A DNA stretch of 64,000 bases, from contig CALGTJ010000714.1 in assembly GCA_937901435.1 (NCBI GenBank), forward strand, positions 1 to 64,000, written 5' to 3'. The translations under genes and the position numbers were made by a program. The stretch's first letter is position 1; every line of letters starts with the position of its first letter. Below, piece after piece: positions 42,258 through 51,142 of the stretch. The stretch is from an uncultured Rhodobacter sp. (GTDB taxonomy: Bacteria > Pseudomonadota > Alphaproteobacteria > Rhodobacterales > Rhodobacteraceae). The notes beneath the pieces are model-generated. The model saw only the letters and a program-made list of their open reading frames with translations. It was not told the origin of the DNA and searched no databases.

Positions 42258-43357
42258 GCGGACCTATCCTTGTGATCGGCGCGGGCATCATTGGCGCGTC
42301 GATTGCCTATCACCTGAGTGCGCGCGGCGCTCAGGTCACGGTGCTGGATCAGGGATTGCCTGCGACTGGGGCAAGCGGGTCGTCTTTTGGCTGGATCAAC
42401 GCGAATTTTGTCGAGACGCCCGAATATTTTCGCCTGCGGCGCGCTGCAATTGATGCTTATGGCGCATTAGAGGCTGCGATTGATCTTTCGGACATCGTTC
42501 GGTGGACGGGATGTTTATGGTGGGAAGACGAAGGCAAAGCCATGGATGCGCATTTGGCGACGCTTGAGGCCCATGGCTATGAGGCGAAAAAGGTGACTGC
42601 GGTGCAAATTGCAGAACTGGAACCTGCGTTGATTGCGCCACCAGAGGCCGCAGTCCTGTCGCGGATCGAAGGGGCGGCTGATGGCGCGCGCCTGACCCGC
42701 AAGCTGTTGCAAGAGGCGGCCCGACTCGGCGCACAGATCCTGCCGGGCTGCATGGTCAAAGAGCTGACCCTAAGCGGTGGTCGTGTAACCGGGGCAGAGA
42801 CGGAGATCGGTCGAATCAGCGCGGCTTGGGTGGTGATCGGGGCGGGTGTCGGCACGACGGCGCTGCTGGAACAGGCGGGGGTCACTCTGCCTGTCGTGCG
42901 AAAAACAGGCGCAATGCTGCAAACTTTGCCGACCGCCAAATGTCTGAATCACGTGATCATGTCGCCCGATGTTCACGCCCATCAACTGAGCGATGGCAGC
43001 CTGTTGATCGGAGAGATCTTTTCCGGCGGCGCGCCCTCGCAGATGCTATGCGACGATCCGAACGGTTTTGCGCGCGATATTCTGGCACGTCTTGAAAGGC
43101 GAGTGCCGGCCTTGGGTCAACTTACTTTGGCAGAGTGTCGGATCGGGCAACGTCCTGTTCCTGCGGATGGTTTTCCGGCCATTGGGGCGATTCCCTCGTT
43201 GGGCAATGCCTACGTCGCGGTGATGCACAGTGGCGTGACTCTGGCGGCCCTTGTCGGTCAGTTGGCCGCCAAAGAGCTGTTGGATGGTGCAAATTGCCCA
43301 CAATTATCTGATTTTCGCCCCTCACGCTTTGGCCAAACAGGCGATTCTATGTCTTAA
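42254..43357 (+). CDS. FAD-dependent oxidoreductase (D-amino-acid oxidase/glycine oxidase family)
   Basis: This 367-residue DAO-family flavoprotein has the N-terminal dinucleotide motif VIGAGIIGASIAYHLSARGA and the following ATGASGSSFGWINANF segment. A C-terminal GQRPVPADGFPAIGAIP and MHSGVTLAALVGQLAA complete the FAD site. It would oxidise a secondary or primary amine of a small compound. It overlaps the dioxygenase gene, suggesting sequential hydroxylation and oxidation of one substrate, with glycerate kinase nearby possibly handling a three-carbon product; the last link is speculative. Confidence 0.88.
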   Translation: MSGPILVIGAGIIGASIAYHLSARGAQVTVLDQGLPATGASGSSFGWINANFVETPEYFRLRRAAIDAYGALEAAIDLSDIVRWTGCLWWEDEGKAMDAHLATLEAHGYEAKKVTAVQIAELEPALIAPPEAAVLSRIEGAADGARLTRKLLQEAARLGAQILPGCMVKELTLSGGRVTGAETEIGRISAAWVVIGAGVGTTALLEQAGVTLPVVRKTGAMLQTLPTAKCLNHVIMSPDVHAHQLSDGSLLIGEIFSGGAPSQMLCDDPNGFARDILARLERRVPALGQLTLAECRIGQRPVPADGFPAIGAIPSLGNAYVAVMHSGVTLAALVGQLAAKELLDGANCPQLSDFRPSRFGQTGDSMS

Positions 43358-43489
43358 GGCACGCAATCTTTGGTAAATCATTGCGAAACAATGTGTTTCC
43401 ATTTGTTCACATAGTGGCAATTTATTAGCCTCTGATTCTGCGTATATAAATGCGCGACCTAATGTTTTGTCTGTCAGGAGAATGTCCAA

Positions 43490-45724
43490 GTGCTCTATCG
43501 CCTAATCGCCTTCGCCCTAGCGTTGATTGCTATGCCGCTTGCCGCGTTGGATGCTCAGACTTCTGATCCCAAGATGCAGCTGCTGTTTATTGGTGCCTCG
43601 CCGGATGAGGGCGCGCCGGATGGCTTGCCCGACGATCTGCCGATCATTGCGATTGATGCTCTGCCCGAGGCCGGGGATGAACAGCAGGCGGTCTTTGCGG
43701 CGCGGTTGCGCTCTAACCCGGTGTCGACCTTTGTTTCGGCCCCCAGCGAAACCAACGCGCAGTTCGAACAATTCTTTCTGGTCACGCAGGTCAGCCTGCT
43801 GAAAGCGACCGAAGGCTATGAGATTTCGATTGGCGAAGAACGGTTTGGCCTGAACGACTTTGCCGACCGCGTGTCTGCTGTGGTTGACGCCTTCAATCCC
43901 CTGCACCGCCGCGTCGGCTTTATCCGCGTGACAGATCCGGCGGATGAATTCCCGCGTGCGATCTCTGAAATTCAGACCGCGTTGAACCGCATCGGGTTTA
44001 ACATGCTTGTGGTGATGATCGGTGGTGATCCCGCCGGTGCGGCCTGTTCCGGTGCGCCCCAGCAAGCCCTGCATTACAGCATCATCAGCGGCCTTGCGGA
44101 TCGTGAACCCTTTGGCAACGCGGATGGCGTTTCGACAGCGGGCGAAGTTGAATCCTACCTTGGCGGCGCGTTGAACCGCACCATTGCGCGCGATCCGGCC
44201 TGTGGTCCGAAATACAGCCTGCTGATCAAATCCAGCAATGACCCCGCACAAGAGCTGGTGGCTTATTCCGGTCGGTCCCTGTTCATGTCGATGGAAACGA
44301 CACTGTACAATGAAACCTTCGAGGCCATGTTCCTGATGGAATCGCAGGACAAGGACAACGTTGAAAACTTCCTTGCGCAGTGCCTTTATTGTCCGAACGA
44401 GCGCGCTCTGTCCGACCGTCTGCGCGAGATGGAGGATTTTGCCCGTGCCAGCGCCCTAGAGGCCGATATCTGGAACCGTATCAAGAACGACGCCAAGCCA
44501 GAGCGTCTGGCGATCTACCTCAAAAACTGCTCGCTTTGTGCCTATCGCGAAGAAGTCGAATCAAGGATCGCAGAGTTCGAGGCCAAAGTCGCCGCATTTG
44601 AGGCAGAGGGCGTGGTCTTTCGTGCCGCGATGGACGGGCGCGATCTGGATGCGTTGCGCACCTACGCCGACACCTGCATAGCCTGCACCCATCAGGCCGA
44701 AGCCCGCGAAACCGTGGCAGCGATAGAGGCAGATGAAGAGTATCAGAAAGAGCAGGCCAGCCTGAAGGCCGCGCTGGAGTCCAAAGACCCGACGCTGATG
44801 CGTGTCTATATGGACAACTGCAAAATTTGTGATGGGGTCGAAGAGATCTCTGCCGCGCTGGCCATTGAGGAAAAGCGCGCAGAGTTCAGCGCGCCCTGCC
44901 TGAAACTCGCAGCCGTGCCGCAGCTTGGCGGTCCGCGTAAGTTAGAGGCCATAGATCAGGGCCAAGCTGGTCAAATCTGTGCGTCCGCAGCGCGTGAATT
45001 TCCTCAGGATGGTGTCCTGCAAACCACACTCGGCAGGATTTCGCAGGCGGCGGGTCAGTTTGACGACGCCAACCGTCTGTATGCGATCGGAATGAAGGCG
45101 AACGTGCCCTCTGCCTTTGGTCTGGCGGCCTATTCCCACTATGCCCCACCACAGGGCGGAGAGATCGATCTGGACACTGCCGAAGCCCTGGCCGTCAAGG
45201 GGGCCGAGATGGGTGACTGGCTGAGCCAAGAGATCCTGACGGTGCTCTATTCCAAAGATCTGGTGCCGGGCAAGACGCCAGTTGATGCCTTTGATATTGC
45301 AGAGAACATTGCCAATGAGGGCAACGCGCTGGCGCAGTTTTTCGTGGGGTATTATTATCTGACCGGAACGGGCGTTGATCTGAGTGAGGAACGGGCGGCA
45401 GAGTGGCTGGAAAAGGCCGTCGGTCAGGGGTACACCCACGCCTATTCCTTCCTTGCGGAACTGCATGAAAAAGGTGCGGTCGGCGGCACCGCCCTGCCAG
45501 AAAAAGCGGCGGATCTGTATTGGGAAGCACTCGTTAAAGGCGATCCAACCGCGACAGATCGACTCACAACGCAACTTGGCAGCCGCGATCGCGATGTAAT
45601 TCGTATAATCCAAGAAAAACTTCGCGGTCAGGGGGTTTATCGCGGCACTGTGGATGGTATTGCGGGACCGGGGACTATCGCCGCTGTTCGGCGATATTCG
45701 GAGTCTCTGACTGAACAAGGGTAA
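43490..45724 (+). CDS. Exported protein with four CxxC repeats, Sel1-like repeats and a C-terminal peptidoglycan-binding domain
   Basis: This 744-residue exported protein has a signal peptide to about residue 23. Residues 24-290 form an alpha/beta region of unknown type. Four consecutive repeats of 48-49 residues follow, each with a CxxC: Cys298/301, 347/350, 396/399 and 444/447 (QCLYC, NCSLC, TCIAC, NCKIC) in a helical setting. Residues about 530-690 hold Sel1-like repeats (NALAQFFVGYYYLTGTGVDL), and the last about 60 residues match PG_binding_1 (KLRGQGVYRGTVDGIAGPGT). The GTG start has AGGAG 9 bases upstream. It heads the envelope operon and probably anchors to the wall. Confidence 0.8.
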   Translation: MLYRLIAFALALIAMPLAALDAQTSDPKMQLLFIGASPDEGAPDGLPDDLPIIAIDALPEAGDEQQAVFAARLRSNPVSTFVSAPSETNAQFEQFFLVTQVSLLKATEGYEISIGEERFGLNDFADRVSAVVDAFNPLHRRVGFIRVTDPADEFPRAISEIQTALNRIGFNMLVVMIGGDPAGAACSGAPQQALHYSIISGLADREPFGNADGVSTAGEVESYLGGALNRTIARDPACGPKYSLLIKSSNDPAQELVAYSGRSLFMSMETTLYNETFEAMFLMESQDKDNVENFLAQCLYCPNERALSDRLREMEDFARASALEADIWNRIKNDAKPERLAIYLKNCSLCAYREEVESRIAEFEAKVAAFEAEGVVFRAAMDGRDLDALRTYADTCIACTHQAEARETVAAIEADEEYQKEQASLKAALESKDPTLMRVYMDNCKICDGVEEISAALAIEEKRAEFSAPCLKLAAVPQLGGPRKLEAIDQGQAGQICASAAREFPQDGVLQTTLGRISQAAGQFDDANRLYAIGMKANVPSAFGLAAYSHYAPPQGGEIDLDTAEALAVKGAEMGDWLSQEILTVLYSKDLVPGKTPVDAFDIAENIANEGNALAQFFVGYYYLTGTGVDLSEERAAEWLEKAVGQGYTHAYSFLAELHEKGAVGGTALPEKAADLYWEALVKGDPTATDRLTTQLGSRDRDVIRIIQEKLRGQGVYRGTVDGIAGPGTIAAVRRYSESLTEQG

Positions 45725-45733
45725 GTGGGGCGT

Positions 45734-46507
45734 ATGAGCGGTTTGTCTTGGGTAAAACGCAGCGTTGCGGCGGCGCTTGCTGTTGTGATGTTGTCGCCAG
45801 CAACGGCAGCCACCATTGCAGAGGGTGATTGCCCAAAGCAGCCTACACGGATCATCGTTCTTGGTGACTCTCTTGCCGATGGCCTTTGGGGCTCTTTGTA
45901 CCGTACCTTTTCCCGCTGCAAATCCGTCGAAACGGTCCGTGTGACCAAAGTGTCGGATGGGCTTGCCCGGACCAGCGATGCCGGATGGCTTCAGCGGTAC
46001 GCGCAGGAAAAGACTCGTCTCGACACCAAGGTGAGCGACATCGTTGTCGTGCAGATGGGTGCAAACGACATCACGACAATCCGCAACGGATCGAGCAGAG
46101 AATCCTTTGCCGCCGGAAATTGGAATGCGGTATATTCCAATCGTGTGGCGGCATTGACCGCAGGGCTGAAGGCCAAGGCGGCGGATGTCATTTGGTTTGG
46201 CCTGCCTATCGTCGGCAAGTCAAACTTTGAAGGGCCGTACCAAACTATATCGGGACTTCAAAAAACCGCGGTGAAGCGTGCTGGGGGCACCTTCATCGAT
46301 ATACATGACCACACGAAGTTTGGCACCGGAAGCTTCGCGATGAACGGGTCATATCAAGGGCGTCTGCAACAGTTGCGTGCTCCGGATCAGGTGCATTTCA
46401 CCAAATCTGGCTACGACTATGTAGCGCAAGTGGTTCTGGACGATCTGACCAGGTTCACGCGGGAAAGGGACCGCCGTGCGGCGTTAAAAAATGTTGAACT
46501 TCAGTAG
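45734..46507 (+). CDS. Exported SGNH/GDSL hydrolase
   Basis: This 257-residue hydrolase has a signal peptide (VAAALAVVMLSPATAA) and the full SGNH set: nucleophile Ser46 in VLGDSLADGLWG, Asn in MGANDITT, and Asp218/His221 in DQVHF. It would act as an esterase or acetyl-transfer partner in the periplasm. ATG 45734 is preferred to GTG 45725, which is too close to the previous stop. It overlaps the next SGNH gene by 17 bases. With MBOAT downstream it fits O-acetylation of an envelope polymer. Confidence 0.88.
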   Translation: MSGLSWVKRSVAAALAVVMLSPATAATIAEGDCPKQPTRIIVLGDSLADGLWGSLYRTFSRCKSVETVRVTKVSDGLARTSDAGWLQRYAQEKTRLDTKVSDIVVVQMGANDITTIRNGSSRESFAAGNWNAVYSNRVAALTAGLKAKAADVIWFGLPIVGKSNFEGPYQTISGLQKTAVKRAGGTFIDIHDHTKFGTGSFAMNGSYQGRLQQLRAPDQVHFTKSGYDYVAQVVLDDLTRFTRERDRRAALKNVELQ

Positions 46508-47342
46508 CCTAAAGTTTTTTGGTGTTGTCGCCGCCCTGTTCACAGCTGCCTGTGGAACAGAGCCGCGAAGCGCCGGTGCACAGGATCTGTCAGTCCTGTT
46601 TCACAAACCCGCCTCTGCCATTCAAAACGCCGCACCTCAGGTTCTGACCCGGCCCACGCGCAGCTTTAGTGCGGATGATCCGGCCCGGATCCTTGTGATC
46701 GGTGACAGTCTGTCCGAAGGGTTCGCAATCTTCCTTGATCGCCGCGTCAAAGAGCGCAAGCTGGCCGCAGTGGTCATCAACCGCGGTCGTAACACCAGCG
46801 GGCTGGCGCGCAGTGATTTTTACGACTGGCCTGCGAATTTTGCGTCGATTGCCCCGGCAGAGCGCCCCGATATCGTGATCGCGCATTTCGGATCTAACGA
46901 TAACCAGTCGATCATTCGATCTGGGGGGACTGTGCGCCATGGCAGTGACGGCTGGAATGAGGCCTATCGCCAGCAGACCCGCAAGATCCTTGAAACGGCC
47001 GCACAGAACAACACGATGTTCTATCTGATCGGGCCTGCGCCGGATCGGGGCACAAACCTCAACCGGCATCTGACCAACGTCAATCCCATTTTCCGCGAAG
47101 AAGCAGAGGCGCACTCGGCCCGCTATTTCCCGTTGTCGCCTTTCGCGGCAGGGCCAAACGGCGAATATTCCAAGGTTGTTCAGGTCAAGGGCGTGCCGAC
47201 CAGCATCCGCAGCGGCGATGGCAGTCACTTTACCGGCGTGGGCTATTATCTGGTGGCCGACAAGCTGTTAGAGGATATCTCGACCGTGGTGCCAAGCATC
47301 TTCAACCCCACCAAGCTAGAGCTTGCGGGCGTTCTGCAATAG
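46491..47342 (+). CDS. SGNH hydrolase lipoprotein (DUF459-like)
   Basis: This 283-residue predicted lipoprotein (lipobox TAAC near residue 20) is of the DUF459/SGNH type: Ser73 in VIGDSLSEGF, Gly/Asn in HFGSNDNQS and the Asp/His pair in DGSHFTGVGYY. The conserved KVPTSIR-like stretch here is VKGVPTSIRSGDG. It is the second of two tandem SGNH proteins, with little identity to the first outside the motifs, which suggests different steps. It would be anchored in a membrane. Hairpins after its stop separate it from MBOAT. Confidence 0.87.
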   Translation: MLNFSSLKFFGVVAALFTAACGTEPRSAGAQDLSVLFHKPASAIQNAAPQVLTRPTRSFSADDPARILVIGDSLSEGFAIFLDRRVKERKLAAVVINRGRNTSGLARSDFYDWPANFASIAPAERPDIVIAHFGSNDNQSIIRSGGTVRHGSDGWNEAYRQQTRKILETAAQNNTMFYLIGPAPDRGTNLNRHLTNVNPIFREEAEAHSARYFPLSPFAAGPNGEYSKVVQVKGVPTSIRSGDGSHFTGVGYYLVADKLLEDISTVVPSIFNPTKLELAGVLQ

Positions 47343-47370
47343 GTCGTCCCGTCTGAAAGCCGCCCGAAAT

Positions 47371-47389
47371 TAACTGTGGGTCACAGTTA
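47371..47389 (+). repeat. Perfect inverted repeat after the SGNH lipoprotein gene
   Basis: TAACTGTG-GGT-CACAGTTA is an 8-bp perfect dyad with a three-base loop, lying between the two SGNH genes and the MBOAT gene. It could be a protein-binding operator for MBOAT expression or a small RNA hairpin. Confidence 0.45.
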
Positions 47390-47403
47390 GATATTTGCGT
47401 TTG

Positions 47404-47431
47404 AAAGCCGTTGTGTCATCAACGGCTTTCA
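47404..47431 (+). terminator. Stem-loop before the MBOAT gene
   Basis: This is an 11-bp perfect stem (GAAAGCCGTTG with CAACGGCTTTC) and a six-base loop, followed by ACAGTTTCTT. It is likely a partial terminator or processing site dividing the operon; the T-rich run is imperfect. Confidence 0.5.
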
Positions 47432-47465
47432 CAGTTTCTTATCCCTTCTTTGACGTCAGACGCCC

Positions 47466-48857
47466 ATGGTCTTTCCCACCCTTCAGTTCATCGTCTTTTT
47501 CTTCTGTGTTCTGGCACTGAATGGAATGGTCTGGTCGCGCCCGGTCTGGCGCAAGGCCATGCTGATCGCGGCGTCTTATGTGTTTTACGCCGCATGGGAT
47601 GTGCGGTTTCTGGCGCTGATGATCGGCGTGTCGCTGATCGCGTGGCTTGCGGGGATTGGGGTCACCAAGCCGGCGCTGCGGACCTTTAGCAAAGTGACCA
47701 GTATCACCCTGCTGATCCTGACGCTGGGCGTGTTCAAATACTTCAACTTCTTCATGCTGAGCTTTTCGCAGCTGTTGGAAGGCACCGCCTTTGCCCGCGA
47801 CCTGCAATGGATCAGCATCATACTGCCCGTTGGCATCTCGTTCTATATCTTTCAGGCAATTTCCTATGTGATGGATGTAGATCGCGGCGACGTCCCCGTG
47901 CGCCGCAATGCAACTGACGTGTTCCTGTTCATCTCGTTTTTTCCGCAACTTGTTGCCGGACCCATTGTGCGCGCGGCGCATTTCCTGCCCCAGATCGACA
48001 ATCCCAAAGCCCCGGACAGGGCCGCGCGCGCGCTGGCGATTATCCTGATCCTGATGGGATTGTTCAAAAAGATGGTCGTCGCCAATTACCTGTCTGTGCT
48101 GATCGTCGATCCGGTCTATGCGCTGCCCGACGGGCAAAACATGATCACGGCCACGGCGGCAATGCTGGGCTATGCGATCCAGATTTACTGCGACTTTTCG
48201 GGCTATTCCGATATCGCCATCGGTATCGCACTGTTACTTGGGTATGAATTCCATCGCAATTTCAACCAGCCTTACCGCGCGCACAGCTTGCGCAACTTCT
48301 GGCAGCGCTGGCATATCTCGCTGTCCACATGGATCCGCGATTATCTGTATATCCCCTTGGGCGGCAATGTGGGTGGCGCGCTGCGCAGTGGGATTATCGT
48401 GGTGCTGACCATGACCCTTGCCGGTCTATGGCATGGGGCGGGGTGGAATTTTCTGCTGTGGGGGTTCGTGCATGGCGCGGGTCTGGCCGTCGAACGCATG
48501 TTCCGCGCGCGAAATTTTGCGTTGCCCTATTGGTTGGCGGTCTTTGTGGTGTTTGTCATCGTCTGCCTGCTTTGGGTGCCATTCCGCGCAGCTGATTTCT
48601 ACGAGACCAAGGCGATGTTCACTGCTCTCTTTACCCTCGACGGCTTTGCCCCGGCCGAGTTGAGCGCGACAATCTGGGGCCTGATTGCTGTCGGTTTCGT
48701 GATCAACATTCTGCCGATGCAGTGGCTGGGGCGCAGTCAGGCGATCCTGTCGCATGCCCCCGCCTCTGTGCAGGCGGTGATTCTTGCCATTGGCGTCTGG
48801 GGGATATTCGCAGCCGCCCAAGACGGCGTCGCTCCCTTTATATATTTCCAATTCTGA
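47466..48857 (+). CDS. MBOAT-family membrane O-acyltransferase (AlgI-like)
   Basis: This 463-residue polytopic protein has the AlgI/DltB pattern: KYFNFFMLSF, ISFYIFQAISYVMDVDRGDV, FFPQLVAGPIVRAAHFLPQI, FCDFSGYSDIAIG-like segment (YCDFSGYSDIAIGIALLLGY) and the catalytic-His region TLAGLWHGAGWNFLLWGFVH. It moves acyl groups, usually acetyl, across the membrane onto an exported glycan or other polymer, working with SGNH partners such as the two encoded upstream. No alginate, cellulose or Dlt synthase gene is near. It ends 11 bases before a small membrane protein gene. Confidence 0.92.
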   Translation: MVFPTLQFIVFFFCVLALNGMVWSRPVWRKAMLIAASYVFYAAWDVRFLALMIGVSLIAWLAGIGVTKPALRTFSKVTSITLLILTLGVFKYFNFFMLSFSQLLEGTAFARDLQWISIILPVGISFYIFQAISYVMDVDRGDVPVRRNATDVFLFISFFPQLVAGPIVRAAHFLPQIDNPKAPDRAARALAIILILMGLFKKMVVANYLSVLIVDPVYALPDGQNMITATAAMLGYAIQIYCDFSGYSDIAIGIALLLGYEFHRNFNQPYRAHSLRNFWQRWHISLSTWIRDYLYIPLGGNVGGALRSGIIVVLTMTLAGLWHGAGWNFLLWGFVHGAGLAVERMFRARNFALPYWLAVFVVFVIVCLLWVPFRAADFYETKAMFTALFTLDGFAPAELSATIWGLIAVGFVINILPMQWLGRSQAILSHAPASVQAVILAIGVWGIFAAAQDGVAPFIYFQF

Positions 48858-48868
48858 GCCATGACCCC

Positions 48869-49093
48869 ATGAAACGCTTCACAATTACGCTTATTGCCTG
48901 CCTCGCTGTGGCTTGGTTGCTATCAGGGGAAAGGTTTTTGGATAGTGTCTTTGAAATGGTAGATTTGGGCCAAGTCGATGATATCATCATAGAAAGGGTA
49001 ATTTGGTTAGAAGAAAGAAAGGCGAGTCTGGGACTGCCGGATGTATTTGGAGCGATACGACAGTCGCTCCACAACGTTCTGGGCTTGGGGTAA
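48869..49093 (+). CDS. Small single-membrane-segment protein in the envelope operon
   Basis: This 74-residue protein has an N-terminal hydrophobic segment (FTITLIACLAVAWLLSG) followed by an amphipathic, acidic helical part (VDLGQVDDIIIERVIWLEER). The coding sequence is clearly richer in A/T than its neighbours. It fills the gap between MBOAT and the L,D-transpeptidase exactly, with its stop two bases before the next start. No family is recognised. By position it may be an adaptor for MBOAT, as small proteins are in Dlt systems; this is inference. The ribosome site is weak. Confidence 0.55.
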   Translation: MKRFTITLIACLAVAWLLSGERFLDSVFEMVDLGQVDDIIIERVIWLEERKASLGLPDVFGAIRQSLHNVLGLG

Positions 49094-49094
49094 T

Positions 49095-49916
49095 ATGGAT
49101 TGGACACGACGCAAGGCGCTTGGCGCCTTGGGTGCAGCCGCGTTCGCCGCGCACCCGCTGACAGCCTCTGCAATAGAGACAGAGAGCTTTGGCATCGACT
49201 ATTTGGAAAACCTCGGCAAACCGGGTGCAATGAATCCCAAGGTGGCCTTTATTCCACCCAGCAAAATTGACGCGGCCTACAGCCATGTCATCTATGTGAA
49301 CACCGCCACGAATTCGAAGGGCGGTCAAAAAATGTGGGTGATAGAACGCGCCGGGTCTGGTTGGAAGCTGGCCCTTTGGGACGAAAAATACTGGGGCAAA
49401 AAAGGCGTCGATGGCGAGCCGCCTTATTCCTGGCTGGTTTCGACCGGGCGGCATTATCCCGGCGAAAAACGCGCAGGACCAACGCCGCTGGGCATTTTCA
49501 ACGTGGATGATCGTGCGTCACGGCATCGTCGCGGCTGGGGTAGTCCGGGGATGTATAATTCTATCTATATCGATCTGCACTATGGCGGCGGGCGGATCTC
49601 TGGCGTTGCCATGCATGGCACGACGGGTGGCATGTACAAACGTCTGGGCCGTGCCGACAGCCACGGCTGCGTGCGCATGACCCAAGGCAACGCAGAGCAG
49701 GTGTGGCAGATGTTCCATCCGGGCAGCAAACCCGGTCAGGCCTCGCCACTGTGGTCAGAGGCCGTACCGCGTTTCTTTACGTCCGAGCCGAACCAAAGCC
49801 GCAGCGCGCGCTATGGATATGTGCGTGATGGGTCAATCCTGACCAACGCGTCGGGTCAACGCCTGACCAAGCCGGGGTACTCTGCGTTATTCGTGTATTT
49901 CCGGGACGATCTCTGA
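49095..49916 (+). CDS. L,D-transpeptidase (YkuD-type), probable Tat substrate
   Basis: This 273-residue envelope enzyme has a twin-arginine-like signal (TRRKALGALGAAAFAAHPLT). The YkuD domain carries the conserved His in AMHGTTGG and catalytic Cys192 in SHGCVRM. TRHYPGEKRAGPTPLGIF-like residues (STGRHYPGEKRAGPTPLGIF) match the family. L,D-transpeptidases form 3-3 peptidoglycan cross-links or attach proteins to the wall. The stop overlaps the CapA-like start (ATG at 49916). In this operon it may link the modified polymer or the CxxC protein to peptidoglycan; inference. Confidence 0.88.
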   Translation: MDWTRRKALGALGAAAFAAHPLTASAIETESFGIDYLENLGKPGAMNPKVAFIPPSKIDAAYSHVIYVNTATNSKGGQKMWVIERAGSGWKLALWDEKYWGKKGVDGEPPYSWLVSTGRHYPGEKRAGPTPLGIFNVDDRASRHRRGWGSPGMYNSIYIDLHYGGGRISGVAMHGTTGGMYKRLGRADSHGCVRMTQGNAEQVWQMFHPGSKPGQASPLWSEAVPRFFTSEPNQSRSARYGYVRDGSILTNASGQRLTKPGYSALFVYFRDDL

Positions 49917-51142
49917 TGCAATTGTGGCGACTGCTGACTTTTGTGGTCGCCGCATCCTGTGTGGGGGTCACCGCGCAGGCGATGACCTGCACGCCGCAGG
50001 TGAAATACATCTCTGCCCCCGTGAATCGCTGCTTTGGCAGTGATGTGTTGCGCATCACCGCTGTGGGTGATGTGCTGCTGCATTCGCCCCTGCAACGGCG
50101 TGGCTATAGTGATGCCAACGGTTTTCGCAGTCTCTGGCGCGAGGTCGAGGCGTATTTTCGCGCCGCTGATATCAATTATGCCAACCTCGAAGGCCCGGTT
50201 GCGCCCGGTCGCACAAAGGGCTTTGGCAACGCCACTGATCCGGGCAAGGTCTTTGATAACCGGGTGTATTCGTCTTATCCGCTGTTCAACTATCACCCCA
50301 GCATCATCACCGATCTGAAAAACGCAGGCATCACGCTGGTCTCGACGGCGAATAATCACTCGCTTGATCGTGGATCCAGCGGGGCCGACCTGACGATAGA
50401 TAATTTGCAGGCGCAGGGTCTGCCCTATTTCGGTACCATCAAGGCCGACGCGCCGCGCGATTTCGTGACCTATACCAGTACAAAGATGGGCAAATTGGCG
50501 TGGATCGCCTGCAGCTATTCGACGAACGGCGTGAATGACCCTAAAAACCAGGTGCTGATGTGCTATGGTGACCGCGAGGAATTGCTGGGCATCATCGCCA
50601 CAGAGGCCGCGCGCCAAGAGGTTGCGGGTGTCATCGTCACGCCCCACTGGGGCTACGAATACCAGCATTCGCCCAACGCTAACCAGCGGCAACTGGCCAA
50701 GGAACTGGTCGCTGCCGGAGCGACGGCTGTGATCGGAACGCATCCGCATGTGGTCCAGCCGTGGGAATATGTTGCGCGCCTCGATGGCAGCCAAAGCCTT
50801 GTGATCTATTCTACCGGCAACTTCGTGTCCGGGCAGGTCGGTATTGCCAAGCGCACCGGCGTCTTGGCGTGGATAGAGCTGTGCCGCCAGATGCCATCAT
50901 TCGATCTGGCCAGTGCGGTGCAGTCGCGTCTGGCCGTGTCGCGCGCCGGATGGGTCGCGCTTAGCATGACACGCACGGCCGCCGGGCCAGAGGTTTTTGT
51001 CGCCTCGCCTGCCTCTAAAGGGGTCGTCAAGCAAAGCTATGACCTTGCTGCGAAATACCTGCCCAAAGACGGGCTGACGGCAGATTTGACCTGCTCAACT
51101 CCAGAAACCAAACCCACCCAAGACTTGGTCCAACTGCAATGA
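49916..51142 (+). CDS. CapA-family protein 1 (poly-gamma-glutamate capsule-like)
   Basis: This 408-residue exported protein has a signal peptide ending about residue 22 (AQAM). The PGA_cap calcineurin-like fold has GDVLLHSPLQ, NLEGPVAPG, STANNHSLDRGSSG, PHWGYEYQHSPN, GTHPHVVQPWE and STGNFVSGQ. These histidines and aspartates form the family's metal-like site. CapA proteins take part in poly-gamma-glutamate release or anchoring in Gram-positives; the role in proteobacteria is unclear. It overlaps both neighbouring genes by start/stop fusion. Confidence 0.88.
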   Translation: MQLWRLLTFVVAASCVGVTAQAMTCTPQVKYISAPVNRCFGSDVLRITAVGDVLLHSPLQRRGYSDANGFRSLWREVEAYFRAADINYANLEGPVAPGRTKGFGNATDPGKVFDNRVYSSYPLFNYHPSIITDLKNAGITLVSTANNHSLDRGSSGADLTIDNLQAQGLPYFGTIKADAPRDFVTYTSTKMGKLAWIACSYSTNGVNDPKNQVLMCYGDREELLGIIATEAARQEVAGVIVTPHWGYEYQHSPNANQRQLAKELVAAGATAVIGTHPHVVQPWEYVARLDGSQSLVIYSTGNFVSGQVGIAKRTGVLAWIELCRQMPSFDLASAVQSRLAVSRAGWVALSMTRTAAGPEVFVASPASKGVVKQSYDLAAKYLPKDGLTADLTCSTPETKPTQDLVQLQ

